Shown one piece after another: positions 42,445-50,443 of a stretch of DNA of 64,000 nucleotides; position 1 is the stretch's first letter, and the number at the start of each line of letters is the position of its first letter. The notes below the pieces were generated by a model. That model searched no databases. It had not been told where the DNA came from and saw nothing but the letters and a program-made list of their open reading frames with translations. Source of the DNA: Dehalobacter alkaniphilus (GTDB lineage Bacteria; Bacillota; Desulfitobacteriia; Desulfitobacteriales; Syntrophobotulaceae); the NCBI GenBank assembly GCA_040500365.1, contig CP148031.1, forward strand, positions 1,302,001-1,366,000, in the 5' to 3' direction. The position numbers and the translations under genes were made by a program.

Positions 42445-42795
42445 TTACTTTGTTTTTGCCGTCACCTTTTTCATGGCCTTGTTAACTTCTTGGTTAATAG
42501 ATTCTTGGTAGATGTCAGCGTAAGTTTTTGAATCTTTGATTAGATCGTCGCAGAAAGCCGCTACGTCACTGCCCGTCACTTCGAGCACGCCTTTCCCCAA
42601 GGCCGCGCCCTCTTCAAAAAGATCGATAATCCCCGAGAGCAAGCCCGTCCCTTCGGTTAGCTCAACAGGGCCGACCTTAAAGAGATATTTTTGAATCTCT
42701 TTATAAACAAACTGATAATCTTGCGGGAGCGCTTTGACACGCGCCATGTGCGCCCGCCACTCTTTTTTGCCTTCGATAATATCTTGTATTCGCAT
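42445..42795 (-). CDS. DUF1048 family protein (1)
   Basis: The 116-residue helical protein (MRIQDIIEGKKEWRAHMARVK at the start, DDLIKDSKTYADIYQ near the end) is of the DUF1048 type. These small proteins are found in operons of a PadR regulator and an ABC-2 exporter and have no known activity. It lies 9 bp before the ATPase gene and after a second DUF1048 gene. Confidence 0.82.
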   Translation of the reverse strand: MRIQDIIEGKKEWRAHMARVKALPQDYQFVYKEIQKYLFKVGPVELTEGTGLLSGIIDLFEEGAALGKGVLEVTGSDVAAFCDDLIKDSKTYADIYQESINQEVNKAMKKVTAKTK

Positions 42796-42804
42796 TTTAT
42801 CCTC

Positions 42805-43152
42805 CTATTTACCTAATTTTTTAGCGATATTATTGTTGAGTTGCTCGCGCCACTTGTCGCGAAAAGACTTTGCCCCTTCTTCGCCGGCCAGCGCTGAACA
42901 GAAGCCTTTGATATCGTCACCCAAAACCTCTTGGACACGCTGACCGTCCGCAGCCGTTTCTTCGAGCAGGCCAAGCACACCGTCAAGAATTGGCATGAGG
43001 TTGCGACCGGTGAAATCTGAGTGCGGCCAAAGATTGGCTTTAATTTTTTCCCATGCCGCTTGATAATCAGCCGGCAGCTTTTGGGCTCGCAATTCAAAAG
43101 TTTTCAATTCTTTAGTCATGTCACTGCCTGTGATTTTTTCCCAAAAATTCAT
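42805..43152 (-). CDS. DUF1048 family protein (2)
   Basis: The 115-residue protein starts MNFWEKITGSDMTKELKTFE and shares the layout of its neighbour (GxxLxEGTGL-like central part, GDDIKGFCSALAGEE near the end). Its ATG overlaps the stop of the padR gene (TAATG), so the two are translationally coupled. Two DUF1048 proteins in tandem suggest a heteromer. Confidence 0.82.
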   Translation of the reverse strand: MNFWEKITGSDMTKELKTFELRAQKLPADYQAAWEKIKANLWPHSDFTGRNLMPILDGVLGLLEETAADGQRVQEVLGDDIKGFCSALAGEEGAKSFRDKWREQLNNNIAKKLGK

Positions 43153-43484
43153 TATATTTTCTCCTTTAACTCGTCAATTTTTGATGATACGAACTCCCAT
43201 TTTTCCCAGAACTTCCGGAGTTCCTTGTGCCCCGCGTCGTTGAGCACGAAAAACTTGCGCGGCGGTCCCATATCGGAGGGCTTCTTGGTGGTCTCCACCA
43301 ACTTGTTTTTTTCAAGCCGGATCAGGATGGTGTACACCGTTCCCTCCACAACATCTGTGAAGCCCAAAGCATTGAGCTTGCGGGTGATTTCATAGCCATA
43401 GGTTTGCCCCCGACTGATGATTTCCATCACGCAACCTTCCAACACGCCTTTGAGCATTTCCGTTAGGTTTTCCAACACAATCAC
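43152..43484 (-). CDS. PadR-family transcriptional regulator
   Basis: The 110-residue protein is a short PadR repressor: MLKGVLEGCVMEIISRGQTYGYE at the start (with the conserved YGYEI), GTVYTILIRLEKNKLVE, and a C-terminal dimerisation helix. It should repress the exporter operon it heads. The upstream spacer has inverted segments CTAATATTTTGTAT (about 43505) and ATACATATTAG (about 43541) that could be its operator. Confidence 0.93.
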   Translation of the reverse strand: MIVLENLTEMLKGVLEGCVMEIISRGQTYGYEITRKLNALGFTDVVEGTVYTILIRLEKNKLVETTKKPSDMGPPRKFFVLNDAGHKELRKFWEKWEFVSSKIDELKEKI

Positions 43485-43995
43485 CCCTTACTATTCTGTA
43501 TGACTAATATTTTGTATCACTTACTACCGCTATACAGTAATACATATTAGGTGGTTTGTCAATAGCGGTTGTTCTGATAATGAATTTCAACGAAAACGCA
43601 AGATGCTAATCGGCAAGCATTTGACAATGGCTGTCTTGCCCACGAACAGCATCATCAGCTGGGTTGGCGGCAAAAAGGCGCTGCGGGAGCTGATCTACCA
43701 ATATGCTTTAGGTTGACTTTAACTATATTTGTTACAAAAGCGTTAACTTAGGCCGGATAAAGGCGAATAGAAAACAATTTAATAGTTTTCGTTTTTTATT
43801 TATTACTGTTCTTTAGGGGGATAAAATAGTGAAAAGTCCAAAAATCAAGGTTTTGATTGCAGATGGGTAGACATGGCCTACTATCAGTATCGCGATATTC
43901 AGAAATTCTTAAGATTATAATAAGTAAAAAGCTATAAAATGGATTATTGCTTTGCGGTATAATAATTATGGGGATATATACTTAAAAGAAAGAAG
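43485..43995. other. Spacer with gene fragments
   Basis: This 511-bp stretch contains the padR promoter side, a Dam methylase fragment (43627-43716) and, at 43829 behind GGGGG, a 13-codon frame MKSPKIKVLIADG that looks like the start of a NarL-type response regulator cut off by a stop. No intact gene is present. It is followed by the response regulator at 43996. Confidence 0.55.
43627..43716 (+). pseudogene. DNA adenine methylase N-terminal fragment
   Basis: The 29-codon frame reads MAVLPTNSIISWVGGKKALREL and ends after IYQYALG. TNSIISWVGGKKALRELI is the SAM-binding opening of element-encoded Dam methylases; the rest of the gene is absent. Confidence 0.65.
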
Positions 43996-44703
43996 ATGAC
44001 GCTTTTGGCCGCAAATATTTTAATAGTTGATGATGAACAGGCTATTGCCGATTTGGTAGAAGTTTATCTGAAAAACGAAAATTATAATGTCTTAAAATTT
44101 TATGACGGCAAGGATGCTCTTAACTGCATTGAAAGTGAACGATTGGATCTCGCCATTTTAGATGTCATGCTTCCTGATGTAGATGGTTTTTCTATCTGTC
44201 AGCAAATCCGGGAAAAGCATAACTTTCCGGTTATCATGCTGACAGCCAAAGAAGAAGAAATCGATAAGATCACCGGACTGACCTTAGGTGCGGACGACTA
44301 TATCACCAAGCCGTTTCGTCCCTTGGAGCTTATTGCCCGTGTCAAGGCGCAGCTCCGGAGATTTACCAAATATAATTCTTCAGAGCGAAATCAGGAAGAA
44401 CACTTGATTGCTTTTTCCGGCCTGGTATTGGACATGGACACCCATGAATGTACGTTGAATGAAAAAAAGCTAGCTCTCACTCCTACTGAATTCTCCATTC
44501 TTTGGGTCCTTTGTTCCAACCGCGGACGGGTAGTCAGTTCGGAAGAATTGTTCCAAGAGGTATGGGGAGACAAGTATTTCAGCAACAGCAATAATACGGT
44601 AATGGTTCATATCCGGCATTTAAGGGAAAAAATGCAAGATAGCGCGGAGCATCCAAAATATATCAAGACGGTATGGGGGGTTGGCTATAAAATTGAAGAG
44701 TAA
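43996..44703 (+). CDS. VanR-like OmpR-family response regulator
   Basis: The 235-residue protein has the receiver domain with ILIVDDEQA, phospho-Asp in LAILDVMLPDVDG (about residue 56) and Lys in ITKPFRP, and a winged-helix output domain (LTPTEFSILWVLCSNRGRVVS, then VHIRHLREKM). Sequence style is that of VanR. It overlaps the sensor kinase gene by 23 bp. No van ligase genes are in the window, so targets are unknown; the VanZ-like gene next door is a candidate. Confidence 0.9.
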   Translation: MTLLAANILIVDDEQAIADLVEVYLKNENYNVLKFYDGKDALNCIESERLDLAILDVMLPDVDGFSICQQIREKHNFPVIMLTAKEEEIDKITGLTLGADDYITKPFRPLELIARVKAQLRRFTKYNSSERNQEEHLIAFSGLVLDMDTHECTLNEKKLALTPTEFSILWVLCSNRGRVVSSEELFQEVWGDKYFSNSNNTVMVHIRHLREKMQDSAEHPKYIKTVWGVGYKIEE

Positions 44704-45847
44704 GAGAGCTAAAAGAAAGAATGATTATTCCAAATTAAAAAGGAAAGTATTTTTGCAAATCAGTCTGATCACAGTTGCCGCTGCTGTGACTGTTTTTCTG
44801 TTGCGCGAAATCCTGCGTGGACAGTTCGGAGATCTTATCGTTCAATTTTTAGTCAATGCTTTTCATTTTAATTATTCAGACGCCCTGACAATCTATCAGT
44901 TGGTGATTCGCAACAATATGGATATGATTCTTATTGTTGTAAGCCTGATTTTTTTAGTTATCCTTCTTCGGTTTTTTGTCTCTTGGTTCACAAAATATTT
45001 TGATGAAATCAGCGCCGGAATGGATAAACTTGCTGAGGAATCTAATGCTGAAATTATCTTGGCACCGGAATTGGATTTTATGGAAAATAAGCTTAATCAG
45101 ATGAAAAACAACTTGGGAAAACAAAAGAAAGCCGCGCTTGAGGCCGAGCAGCGCAAAAATGATTTGGTAGTTTACTTGGCTCATGATATCAAGACACCTC
45201 TGACCTCCGTTATAGGATACTTAAGTCTTCTGGATGAAGCTCCTGATATGCCTCCTGAGCAGAAGGCAAAATATGTCGGTATTACCTTGGAAAAAGCTTA
45301 TCGTTTAGAGCAGCTTATCGATGAGTTTTTTGAGATTACAAGATTTAATCTTCAAACAATTGTTTTGAATAAAGAAAAAATCAATTTACAGTTCATGCTC
45401 CAGCAGATGGCGGATGAATTCTATCCCATGTTGACTCCACAAGGAAAGCAGGTGTCCGTCAATGTGCCCGATGGACTCACCCTGTGGGGAGATGCAGACA
45501 AACTGGCCCGGGTGTTCAATAACATCCTGAAAAATGCGCTGGCCTATAGCTATGAAAACAGCGTCATTGACATTTCTGCTCAGCAGCAGGACAAAAATAT
45601 TGTTATAACTTTTACGAATCAAGGTAATCCTATCCCACGAGAAAAACTGGAAACGATATTTGAGAAATTTTTTCGGCTGGACACATCCCGTTCTGCCAAT
45701 ACAGGCGGTGCCGGGCTTGGATTGGCTATTGCCAAACAAATCGTAAACGCGCATGGAGGCAATATTTTCGTGCAAAGTAATACAGAAAAGACAGTCTTTA
45801 CTGTCGTGCTTCCACAAAAGCAAGAAAAGGACAAGTTATCTGCATAA
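44681..45847 (+). CDS. VanS-like membrane sensor histidine kinase
   Basis: The start is uncertain: TTG 44681 and TTG 44693 both lie inside the regulator gene. The protein of about 385 residues has two membrane segments (about 30-50, 85-105), a HAMP-like linker, the H-box YLAHDIKTPLTSVIGYLSLL with the phospho-acceptor His, the N-box NNILKNALAYS and G-boxes (EKFFRLDTSRSANTGGAGLGL). It phosphorylates the VanR-like partner. Confidence 0.9.
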   Translation: MAIKLKSKRAKRKNDYSKLKRKVFLQISLITVAAAVTVFLLREILRGQFGDLIVQFLVNAFHFNYSDALTIYQLVIRNNMDMILIVVSLIFLVILLRFFVSWFTKYFDEISAGMDKLAEESNAEIILAPELDFMENKLNQMKNNLGKQKKAALEAEQRKNDLVVYLAHDIKTPLTSVIGYLSLLDEAPDMPPEQKAKYVGITLEKAYRLEQLIDEFFEITRFNLQTIVLNKEKINLQFMLQQMADEFYPMLTPQGKQVSVNVPDGLTLWGDADKLARVFNNILKNALAYSYENSVIDISAQQQDKNIVITFTNQGNPIPREKLETIFEKFFRLDTSRSANTGGAGLGLAIAKQIVNAHGGNIFVQSNTEKTVFTVVLPQKQEKDKLSA

Positions 45848-45868
45848 GTCAGATAGCGTGTCTTTTTG

Positions 45869-46804
45869 TTAATTAAATAAAGATCTTAAAAATGGGTAAA
45901 TTAAAAATGGGTTATACACAAAGAACATACCGGCGAATGCGCAGGCCATATAAAAACATGCCTCTTCACGAAGGAGTAAGGGAATTTTTTCGATATTGGT
46001 ACTTTGGACAGAAACCTTGTCCTGTAATTTTGATAAATGTTCTTTCAGCAGCCTAAAAATTACCCATCCGATTAACGCTCCGAGAGTATTCATCAGTAAA
46101 TCATCAATATCCGTTACTCTATTTCTATTGAACAATTGACTCAATTCTATGATAAGAGAGAATGTAATACCGGATAATGCTGTTTTCCATAACACTTCAT
46201 ACTTTTTCCAAATACATGGAAGCATAAATCCAAGAGGTATAAAAAGTAATATATTTTCTATGTATGGGCGAACACCCTCTGTAAGCCAACGAAATGGAAT
46301 CAGATTAATCTCATCAGGTGGAATATTCAACCCCTTTGGTGTTATTATACCAAAGCTGTTATGAACGATATCCCTCAAAATGGTATAAATACCAGTAAAA
46401 TCTAGAACACCAGTAAGGTAGTACACAAAGATATATACGATTACAATATGTTCAATTGACAGTTTATAGCCAATCTTTCTGCTTTGAGAGGTCAGTAGTA
46501 TATGGTATGGAACCAAGAAGGGCAAAGTACTAATAAACCATGTAATCGACACTATAATAAACATTAAAATCGTAATGATCACTAAATTCACCTCCGTTGT
46601 AATTAACTTGTTTATTCTAGGATATTTAAAAAAGAAATGTCTTAATAAAACCTTAAGATACGGTGATTTTCTCCTTAATAAAGTTTTATTCCTATTTTTA
46701 CAACTATTAGGATGCAGTAGTGTCGCAAAGAACATGTATATCACAGTGAAACTCCAGATACCGTTATAAGAAAATCTTAAGAAATTCATAAGCTGGAATT
46801 CCAA
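45869..46804 (-). CDS. VanZ-like membrane protein
   Basis: The 311-residue protein starts at TTG 46804, supported by GGAG on this strand; ATG 46789 is the alternative. It has several membrane segments and the VanZ core: INLIPFRWL, NILLFIPLGFMLP, SLIIELSQLFNRNRVTDIDDLLMNTLGALIG. VanZ domains confer low-level teicoplanin resistance in some hosts, but most are uncharacterised. It converges with the VanR/VanS-like pair, which may control it. Confidence 0.85.
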   Translation of the reverse strand: MEFQLMNFLRFSYNGIWSFTVIYMFFATLLHPNSCKNRNKTLLRRKSPYLKVLLRHFFFKYPRINKLITTEVNLVIITILMFIIVSITWFISTLPFLVPYHILLTSQSRKIGYKLSIEHIVIVYIFVYYLTGVLDFTGIYTILRDIVHNSFGIITPKGLNIPPDEINLIPFRWLTEGVRPYIENILLFIPLGFMLPCIWKKYEVLWKTALSGITFSLIIELSQLFNRNRVTDIDDLLMNTLGALIGWVIFRLLKEHLSKLQDKVSVQSTNIEKIPLLLREEACFYMACAFAGMFFVYNPFLIYPFLRSLFN

Positions 46805-46807
46805 AAT

Positions 46808-46854
46808 AGCTCCTTGTTCTGTGGTTGAATAATATCAGCACAGAATAAGGAGCT
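46808..46854. repeat. Long inverted repeat between vanZ-like and small ORF
   Basis: AGCTCCTTGTTCTGTG (46808-46823) pairs with CACAGAATAAGGAGCT (46839-46854), one mismatch. On each strand one arm contains the GGAG ribosome site of the adjacent gene, so folding could hide either start. GTTTTAG follows on the plus strand, so a terminator is also possible. Confidence 0.7.
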
Positions 46855-46864
46855 GTTTTAGAGT

Positions 46865-47035
46865 ATGGCACGAAAAGTAAAAAAGAAAAAGTCAGGAATA
46901 CGTATATTTGTAACATTTCCGTTAATAATTGTCATTGCCGCTTTGGCTTACAAATCTATCATTACTCCAGGAAACCACCAAATATTTGAGAAAGGGGCTG
47001 TATCACAACTTAGCCCCAATGAAGGACGTCAATAA
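46865..47035 (+). CDS. Small single-span membrane protein
   Basis: The 56-residue product begins with a very basic stretch (MARKVKKKKSG) followed by one hydrophobic helix (IFVTFPLIIVIAALAYKSII) and a short polar tail, so it would sit in the membrane with the N-terminus inside. AAGGAG lies 12 bp before the ATG within the inverted repeat. No family is recognised; it could be the start of a longer, interrupted gene, since open sequence of another frame continues to 47195. Confidence 0.5.
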   Translation: MARKVKKKKSGIRIFVTFPLIIVIAALAYKSIITPGNHQIFEKGAVSQLSPNEGRQ

Positions 47036-47080
47036 AAATGGCGTCTTTTCTTTTGGGGGTGGAGAAAGTGGCCTGCCAAG

Positions 47081-47098
47081 TTCGGATTCGAATCCGAA
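47081..47098. repeat. 18-bp perfect palindrome
   Basis: TTCGGATTC-GAATCCGAA is a perfect palindrome in a stretch without an assigned gene. It resembles a tRNA T-arm by chance but no tRNA surrounds it. Confidence 0.6.
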
Positions 47099-47202
47099 TT
47101 TTAGTTTTTTCCAAGCGGTCATCCCCCTGGGGATTCCGACAGAAGAGCAGGAGGAATTTATGGCCTGCCATGATGTTAATATAGTTAAATTTTAATCAAA
47201 AA

Positions 47203-47231
47203 ACGCTTAAGAAATACTAAGCGTTTTTTTT
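47203..47231 (+). terminator. Stem-loop with T-run
   Basis: ACGCTTA (47203-47209) pairs with TAAGCGT (47218-47224), followed by seven T. The loop and inner stem coincide with the CprK-like palindrome listed next, so the sequence may serve as terminator for upstream DNA and operator for cprBA. Confidence 0.7.
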
Positions 47232-47248
47232 AGAATAAATGCTATATT
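47207..47248 (+). promoter_or_regulatory. CprK-type class II promoter of cprBA
   Basis: TTAAG-AAAT-ACTAA (47207-47220) is a 5-N4-5 palindrome like the dehalobox (TTAAT-N4-ATTAA). TATATT (47243-47248) follows after 22 bp; with the start at 47255 the palindrome centre is at -41.5, the class II activator position known for CprK. No good -35 is present, as expected for an activated promoter. Confidence 0.7.
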
Positions 47249-47320
47249 TAATTGGAAATTGTGGTTTCCGGAATCAGAGCAATTGCGGAAGCTGCTAATA
47301 AAAAATAAAGGAGGAGAAAT

Positions 47321-47632
47321 ATGGGTACATTTTTGGTGTTTCTAGCGGGTGTTCTTTTTTTAGCCGGCCTACTATTTATTAAACCTAGAGCAAATACGGA
47401 CAAAAAATGGAAAACTATTCTTAATTGGGTTTTATACGTCGCATGGTATGCAATTACTTGGATGGGGATTTCTTTCATTTATATTAATGCGAGCGTAGGG
47501 CATGTCAAAGCAACGAGTACAGCAATCTTTTTGTTTTTAGGTATTTCAGTTGTACTAGCAGTAGTCTTAGCAAGACTCTTGGGATTTTTCGGTAAACAAC
47601 AGAAAAAAGCAAATACAAGCTTAGAAGCTTAA
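47321..47632 (+). CDS. cprB: CprB/RdhB membrane anchor of reductive dehalogenase
   Basis: The 103-residue protein has three hydrophobic segments (about 3-19, 32-54, 68-92) and the pattern of RdhB proteins (KWKTILNWVLYVAWYAITWMG, then GHVKATSTAIFLFLGI). It is thought to anchor the dehalogenase on the outside of the membrane. AAAGGAGGAG lies before the ATG. It precedes the catalytic gene by 14 bp, the cprB-cprA order of Desulfitobacterium. Confidence 0.88.
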   Translation: MGTFLVFLAGVLFLAGLLFIKPRANTDKKWKTILNWVLYVAWYAITWMGISFIYINASVGHVKATSTAIFLFLGISVVLAVVLARLLGFFGKQQKKANTSLEA

Positions 47633-47646
47633 AGAGGTGAAAAAGG

Positions 47647-48969
47647 ATGTCTATTGAAAAACAAGAAGGGCAGAAACAGGAGCAGGAGCTAAGGATAAAC
47701 CGACGTAATTTCCTAAAGGCAGGAGCAGCCTCAGCTATTTCCATGGGTATTCTTGGTATGGCAAATGCTTTGCCGGTGCAAGCCGCCGAGACGGTGTCAA
47801 ACTCCGCAGGACAGTCGAAGCTTCATCCGACGAATTACGGCAGCGCCTCAGTTAAAATGGCTGATTTTAACGACCAATGGTTGGGCACAACCAAGATTGT
47901 TGGTCCTATAAAAAAATTCCATGAGGCAGATCAGGGATTCAACTTGGTTTTCCGCCATAAGGTTTCCGAGGCGGCTTTTAAGGCGAACATGTTTTACCAT
48001 GCTGCTGCAAAATATCCTTTGGGAGATGCTTTAGCCAAGTTTACTTTAAGCTTAGCTCCGATGGTCTCTGGAAAAACCGCCCCTGAAAAATTGAATATTC
48101 CCGACCCTGAACAGATGTCCCAGCATATCAAAGACTGCGCCTATTTCTTAAGGGCTGATGAGGTCGGCATCGGCAAAATGCCTTCATTTGCATACTATGA
48201 GTTCAAGGCGCCTCCTCTTGCAGATATGATGAAAGATGACTTGTCTAAATCAGTACCTGTCACAGAGAGCCTGCCTTATGTCATCGTTGTCATGACTGAT
48301 CAGCATTTGGAGACCATGCTGGCATCTACCGGCTATGACGGCATCAGCGGTTCCCAATCATTCCGTTCTTACCATGCAACCGCCGTTATTACGGTGATTT
48401 TGGCAAACTATATCCGTAATCTTGGTTACAACGCCAGAGCGCATCATTTTTCCAATTATGCCGCGATCATGGCTCCTTGTATGATATCCGCAGGACTGGG
48501 AGAGATGACAAGGACAGGTGACTGTGTAGCTCACCCAACACTTGGATTCCGCAACAAAGTTGCCGCTGTGACCACGGACTTGCCGCTAGCTCCAGATAGG
48601 CCAATTGATTTCGGCGCTCAGGATTTCTGCAGGGTGTGCAAAAAATGTGCCGATAATTGTCCTTCGGGAGCGATTACCCAAGACGAAGATTATATTGAAA
48701 AGAATGGTATTTTGCGTTGGCAGAGTGACATTAAGAAATGCGTTGAATTCCGTGTAACCAATAAAGAAGGGTCCATGTGCGGACGCTGCATGAAGGTTTG
48801 TCCATGGAATTCCAAAGAAGACTCCTGGTTCCATCAGGCCGGTACATTTCTCGGTAGTCACGGTGAAACTGCGTCAAGTTTGCTTAAACAGGTTGACGAT
48901 ATGTTTGGCTATGGTACTGAACAGATTGAGAAGTACAAATGGTGGTTAGAGTGGCCTGAACGTTATTAA
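47647..48969 (+). CDS. cprA: CprA-like ortho-chlorophenol reductive dehalogenase
   Basis: The 440-residue precursor has a twin-arginine signal (NRRNFLKAG, Arg19-Arg20). Segments WLGTTKIVGPIKK, IPDPEQMSQHIKDC, FLRADEVGIGKMP, STGYDGISG and YIRNLGYNARAHH match CprA of Desulfitobacterium almost word for word, which makes ortho-chlorophenols the likely substrates. Two [4Fe-4S] sites follow: CRVCKKCADNCP (328-339) and a second set ending CGRCMKVCP (378-386). The N-terminal core binds corrinoid. The ribosome site is GAGGTG. A class II CprK-type site precedes the operon. Confidence 0.93.
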   Translation: MSIEKQEGQKQEQELRINRRNFLKAGAASAISMGILGMANALPVQAAETVSNSAGQSKLHPTNYGSASVKMADFNDQWLGTTKIVGPIKKFHEADQGFNLVFRHKVSEAAFKANMFYHAAAKYPLGDALAKFTLSLAPMVSGKTAPEKLNIPDPEQMSQHIKDCAYFLRADEVGIGKMPSFAYYEFKAPPLADMMKDDLSKSVPVTESLPYVIVVMTDQHLETMLASTGYDGISGSQSFRSYHATAVITVILANYIRNLGYNARAHHFSNYAAIMAPCMISAGLGEMTRTGDCVAHPTLGFRNKVAAVTTDLPLAPDRPIDFGAQDFCRVCKKCADNCPSGAITQDEDYIEKNGILRWQSDIKKCVEFRVTNKEGSMCGRCMKVCPWNSKEDSWFHQAGTFLGSHGETASSLLKQVDDMFGYGTEQIEKYKWWLEWPERY

Positions 48970-49440
48970 CTCATTGAGTATGTAAAATTCAAGGGAAAAT
49001 TTAGTAAGAAAATGCATAATGTCTCTGATAGCCCTTCGGATATAATAGTGGAAGGAATAGTCCTAAGTTGTTATATCCGAATGTTATCAGAGACAAATTG
49101 CTATGTAAAAAAAAATACACTTAGCTTTACCATTAAAAAATTTAAGAAAATGAACAATATATTCATAATTTATGTTACCGATACACAAGATAAAAATATA
49201 TTATCTTTTATATTGATTTCGTCTTCTAATAATTGACAAACTCTTTAAAATAAAATAATTCCTGATAAACTAAGTTTAGACCCAATTCTTCATTTGTTTA
49301 AGCAGGTGAAGGCATAATATCTAATCTTTTTGTATTATCTAAAACTAATTTTATACACTTTTATTAACCTCCTGCTAAATCTAATCTTAACATAAGAATC
49401 GATAAAGGATATTAGTATATGCAAAAGGAGGAATTAGATA
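48970..49440. other. AT-rich spacer between cprA and crp-like gene
   Basis: No gene is supported in these 471 bp. They contain a large inverted repeat (49022-49093), very AT-rich DNA and the GGAGG ribosome site of 49441. No clear terminator for cprA apart from the inverted repeat. Confidence 0.5.
49022..49093. repeat. Long interrupted inverted repeat
   Basis: TCTCTGATA-gccc-TTCGGATATAA (49022-49045) pairs with TTATATCCGAA-tgt-TATCAGAGA (49071-49093), leaving a 25-base loop. It lies 52 bp after the cprA stop. There is no T-run, so it may protect the message 3' end rather than terminate. Confidence 0.8.
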
Positions 49441-50142
49441 ATGGATGATATTAATAATAAGCAAATTCCCCGGCCTTATATGCTTGAGAATTTTGAAAAA
49501 ATTGAAAGACTAGAGAAGTACTTGCATCTGGCACATAAACGTATATTTCCTAAAGGAGCAATCGTTCAAGCACAGGGTAAAAATGCTAATTCTATTCTTT
49601 ATGTCAAGTCCGGATGCCTGGGTGTAAGCATTGGTTCAGATGATGGCTGTACCAAATTTCTTTTTCATGTTAATGAAAAAACGATCGGGGCAACAATCAA
49701 TTCAAATGAAGACAATAGCGAAGTTCAGGTTTATGCGATCAGAAAAAGTACGGTTTATTTTTTTGCGCTTGAAGATATTCTGGAAATATTTAATGAGGAT
49801 AAACAGGTACTTCTGGAAGTTATTCAAAATATTCTTGATAAGTCTTATTGTCTTATGGCAAAAACAAGGGATTTAAGTTATTACCGGCCGTCAAGCAGAA
49901 TATTACGGTTTATCTATAATCTCTGTATCTCTGAAGGAAAGCTTGTGGACAATTATTACATTATAAACACCAAACTAACGCAAAAAACTATCGGAGACAT
50001 TACTGGAACTCATTATGTTTCAGTGAGTAAACTGTTTAAAATGCTAGAAGAGCAGAGAATACTCAAAAAAACAAAAGATAAAATTTACATTTACAATCTT
50101 TCAAAATTAGCTTCTATGATTAATGAAGTTTTAAAGTACTGA
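49441..50142 (+). CDS. CprK-like CRP/FNR-family regulator (1)
   Basis: The 233-residue protein closely follows CprK: a cyclic-nucleotide-binding fold with effector pocket (SILYVKSGCLGVSIG), the hinge YRPSSRILRFIYNLC and the helix-turn-helix LTQKTIGDITGTHYVSVSKL. CprK activates cpr genes when halogenated phenols bind. The recognition helix (HYVSVSK) differs from CprK1 (HHVTVSR), so its operator may differ slightly. It sits between cprBA and an rdhBAC locus and could control either. CAAAAGGAGG is the ribosome site. Confidence 0.9.
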   Translation: MDDINNKQIPRPYMLENFEKIERLEKYLHLAHKRIFPKGAIVQAQGKNANSILYVKSGCLGVSIGSDDGCTKFLFHVNEKTIGATINSNEDNSEVQVYAIRKSTVYFFALEDILEIFNEDKQVLLEVIQNILDKSYCLMAKTRDLSYYRPSSRILRFIYNLCISEGKLVDNYYIINTKLTQKTIGDITGTHYVSVSKLFKMLEEQRILKKTKDKIYIYNLSKLASMINEVLKY

Positions 50143-50178
50143 CTTTGGATTGTTGATGGTAAAAAAATACAAACCAGG

Positions 50179-50208
50179 GCCCACTCAAGATTATACTTTT
50201 GAGTGGGC
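50179..50208 (+). terminator. Rho-independent terminator
   Basis: GCCCACTCAA (50179-50188) pairs perfectly with TTGAGTGGGC (50199-50208), followed by TTCTTGTT. Confidence 0.8.
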
Positions 50209-50218
50209 TTCTTGTTAT

Positions 50219-50260
50219 GTGTATCGTAACACAGAAAATTCTAACATTATGCTTTATATT
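50219..50260 (+). promoter_or_regulatory. Candidate class II promoter of the rdhBAC locus
   Basis: GTGTA-TCGT-AACAC (50219-50232) is a 5-N4-5 palindrome; TATATT (50255-50260) follows after 22 bp, the same spacing as at cprBA, with no -35. The arm sequence differs from the CTTA type, suggesting another CRP/FNR paralogue. The call depends on choosing this -10. Confidence 0.5.
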
Positions 50261-50443
50261 ATGAAGCGGATGACGTATGAAGTTGAAAAAAGTATTTACA
50301 AGGAGGGGATATAGCGTGAAAAATACATGAAAAGTTCCCATTAATGATTGTGTTTATTAGGTTCAGGTCACAAAAAATTGGTAAAAAAGCAAAAATTACA
50401 AAGAAAAGGAAAAGTAGAGAAGAAGGGAGACGTGGTAGATAGT

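Noticed and set aside
47081..47098. tRNA T-arm (TTCGGATTCGAATCC)
   Set aside because: It is a simple palindrome; no acceptor or anticodon arm fits around it.
46929..47195. 88-residue open frame overlapping the small membrane protein
   Set aside because: It has no ribosome site, begins inside another frame and matches no family I know; part of it may be decayed coding DNA.
49012..49236. 74-residue open frame after cprA
   Set aside because: It spans the large inverted repeat, is very AT-rich and lacks a ribosome site.
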